Below, in pieces: positions 5,318 to 6,702 of a stretch of 6,702 nt of DNA. The notes beneath the pieces were generated by a model. It had not been told where the DNA came from. It saw only the letters and a program-made list of their open reading frames with translations, and searched no databases. This DNA is from Lachnospiraceae bacterium. Its GTDB lineage: Bacteria > Bacillota > Clostridia > Lachnospirales > Lachnospiraceae. The number at the start of each line of letters is the position of its first letter. The stretch's first letter is position 1. The position numbers were made by a program, and so were the translations under genes. The stretch lies in assembly GCA_014804565.1 (NCBI GenBank), contig JAAUZN010000049.1, positions 29,601 to 36,302 of the forward strand. The letters run 5' to 3'.

Positions 5318-6702
5318 TTAGACGTTTTTCTCTTTTAAAAGTGCAAAGACTTCCTCCGCAGGCATAGGCTTCGCATAGTAATATCCCTGCACCTGATCGC
5401 AGCCAATGCTTCGCAGAACATCCACCTGCTCCTTTGTCTCCACGCCCTCAGCCAAAAGCTCCAGTCCCAGCTTGTTGGACATGGCGACCACCTGCTCCAA
5501 TATAAGTTTTCCTTTATCGGAGAGCATCATGTTTTCCATAAATTTTCTATCCAGCTTGATCAAGTCAAAAGGCGTCTCTAAAAGAATGTTCAGAGAGGAA
5601 TAGCCGCTTCCGAAATCGTCCATTAAAAGCTTAAACCCTTCCTCCTTAAGCCGGAATGCCTTCTGACTCACCTGCTGATCGTCTACCGTTTCCGTGATCT
5701 CCAACTCCAAAAGATGTTTAGGAATGCCGATTCGCCGAATCATGTCATCCAGCATCCAGATACATTCATCATCATTCAGATGGGCTCTGGAGACATTCAC
5801 TGAGATCGGGCAGGGCGTCAGATTTTCTTCCTCACACCGTTTGATAAAACGGCACGCCTCCTCCCATATGTAATAATCCACCTGCCGGATAAAACCATTC
5901 TCCTCCAAGACCGGGATAAACTGATCCGGATAGACCATACCCCGTTTCGGATGCTTCCATCTCACCAGTGCTTCAGCGCCTATGATCTCATTTTGAGCAA
6001 TGCTGTACTTGGGCTGGAGATACATCTGGAACTGCCGCTCCGTGATCGCCGCCTGCATATTCTCCTCGATAAACCTTCTATTATACAGAGAATCCTTAAA
6101 CTGCTCCTTATAAAAGATAATATTGCCCAGCATACTGGCTTTTGCTGTTTTTCTCGCCATAGCGGCGCGGTCTTCCATCTGCCGCAGCTCCATCTGCCTG
6201 TCCTCCACCGTATACACGCCATAGGACATCTGCAGCTTTACATCCTTAAAAATACTGATCCTGCCATTCAGCTCTTGTATAAAAGCCTCCAGTTCCTCTT
6301 CCCCGTCATACTCCGTCACCACAATAAATACGTCGCTATTTAGGTTTACATAATACTGTCTCTCATTACAAAGCTCCCGAAGCTGCTTCAGAATGAAATC
6401 GAGAACCTCATCGCCAAACTTCTCCCCATAGAGGTCGTTAATAATCTTAAATTTACGAATATCAAACTGAATAAATGCAATCTTTCTCTTTGATTCCAGC
6501 AGAAGATCATTGACATTCCTCCGGAAACGGCGCACTCTGCCGATTCTCTTAAGGACCACCTGCATCTCATCATTGTGTGGAATATCTTCCGGCGCGATAG
6601 TGCTCTCGGACACATCTCTGAGATATTCCGCCAGCATATCCTCCAGAATCTCAATGCTGATATTGATCGCCTTGGGACATTTTTGCAGGATCAATCCTTC
6701 CT
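5318..6702 (-). CDS. Degenerate GGDEF plus intact EAL protein, probable c-di-GMP phosphodiesterase (start outside window)
   Basis: This is a probable cyclic-di-GMP phosphodiesterase, hydrolysing c-di-GMP to pGpG. Residues are numbered from the TTG at 6694. The GGDEF-like domain spans about 60-200, with FDIRKFKIINDLYG (77-90), but the motif is NSDVF (119-123), so it cannot act as a cyclase. The EAL domain spans about 210-455 and keeps every hallmark: EALVRW (Glu241), SVNVSR (Asn300), LEITE (Glu332), DDFGSGYSSL (Asp359/360), DLIKLD (Lys380), AEGVET (Glu416) and a QGYYYAKP end (Gln436). No membrane segment is seen in the visible part. The frame stays open to the right edge and the TTG has no spaced ribosome site, so the true start, and perhaps a sensor domain, lie beyond 6702. 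It is upstream of the metI-like gene in the same direction, separated by a hairpin and promoter. Confidence 0.9.
   Translation of the reverse strand, partial: EGLILQKCPKAINISIEILEDMLAEYLRDVSESTIAPEDIPHNDEMQVVLKRIGRVRRFRRNVNDLLLESKRKIAFIQFDIRKFKIINDLYGEKFGDEVLDFILKQLRELCNERQYYVNLNSDVFIVVTEYDGEEELEAFIQELNGRISIFKDVKLQMSYGVYTVEDRQMELRQMEDRAAMARKTAKASMLGNIIFYKEQFKDSLYNRRFIEENMQAAITERQFQMYLQPKYSIAQNEIIGAEALVRWKHPKRGMVYPDQFIPVLEENGFIRQVDYYIWEEACRFIKRCEEENLTPCPISVNVSRAHLNDDECIWMLDDMIRRIGIPKHLLELEITETVDDQQVSQKAFRLKEEGFKLLMDDFGSGYSSLNILLETPFDLIKLDRKFMENMMLSDKGKLILEQVVAMSNKLGLELLAEGVETKEQVDVLRSIGCDQVQGYYYAKPMPAEEVFALLKEKNV

Overview
The window looks like a chromosomal piece of an anaerobic, low-to-mid GC Firmicute, most likely a gut-type Clostridia/Lachnospiraceae. 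This rests on the style of the GroES and GroEL proteins, a perfect CIRCE operator, AGGAGG-type ribosome binding sites, A/T-tract-rich gaps and GGDEF/EAL signalling genes. The genus cannot be named from the sequence alone.

Layout. All core genes are on the minus strand. From left to right these are the first 260 codons of groEL (cut by the left edge), complete groES, and the groESL control region (sigma-A promoter plus CIRCE). Next is a 310-residue protein with a degenerate GGDEF domain. A plus-strand island of about 1.7 kb follows (roughly 2343-4057). It carries an unrecognised 307-residue protein and the broken N-terminal half of an ISAs1-family transposase. After it come a cystathionine gamma-synthase/MetI-type PLP enzyme with its own promoter, and a degenerate-GGDEF plus intact-EAL protein running off the right edge.

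Function. groES-groEL is a heat-shock chaperonin operon under HrcA control. Two cyclic-di-GMP type signalling proteins flank the island and the sulfur-amino-acid gene. Both have a GGDEF motif whose catalytic Glu is replaced by Val. Only the EAL protein keeps a full set of catalytic residues, so the inferred local activity is c-di-GMP breakdown or sensing, not synthesis. The PLP enzyme appears to be a single-gene transcription unit in methionine/cysteine metabolism.

Most notable points. (1) The unknown island protein is an internal tandem duplication of a domain of roughly 105-120 residues that I cannot assign to a family. (2) The transposase remnant begins 12 nt after that gene, in the same reading frame. 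(3) Three promoter regions each overlap a dyad; two of these have a long T-tract on the side away from the promoter. No CRISPR array, tRNA, rRNA or obvious defence system is visible.
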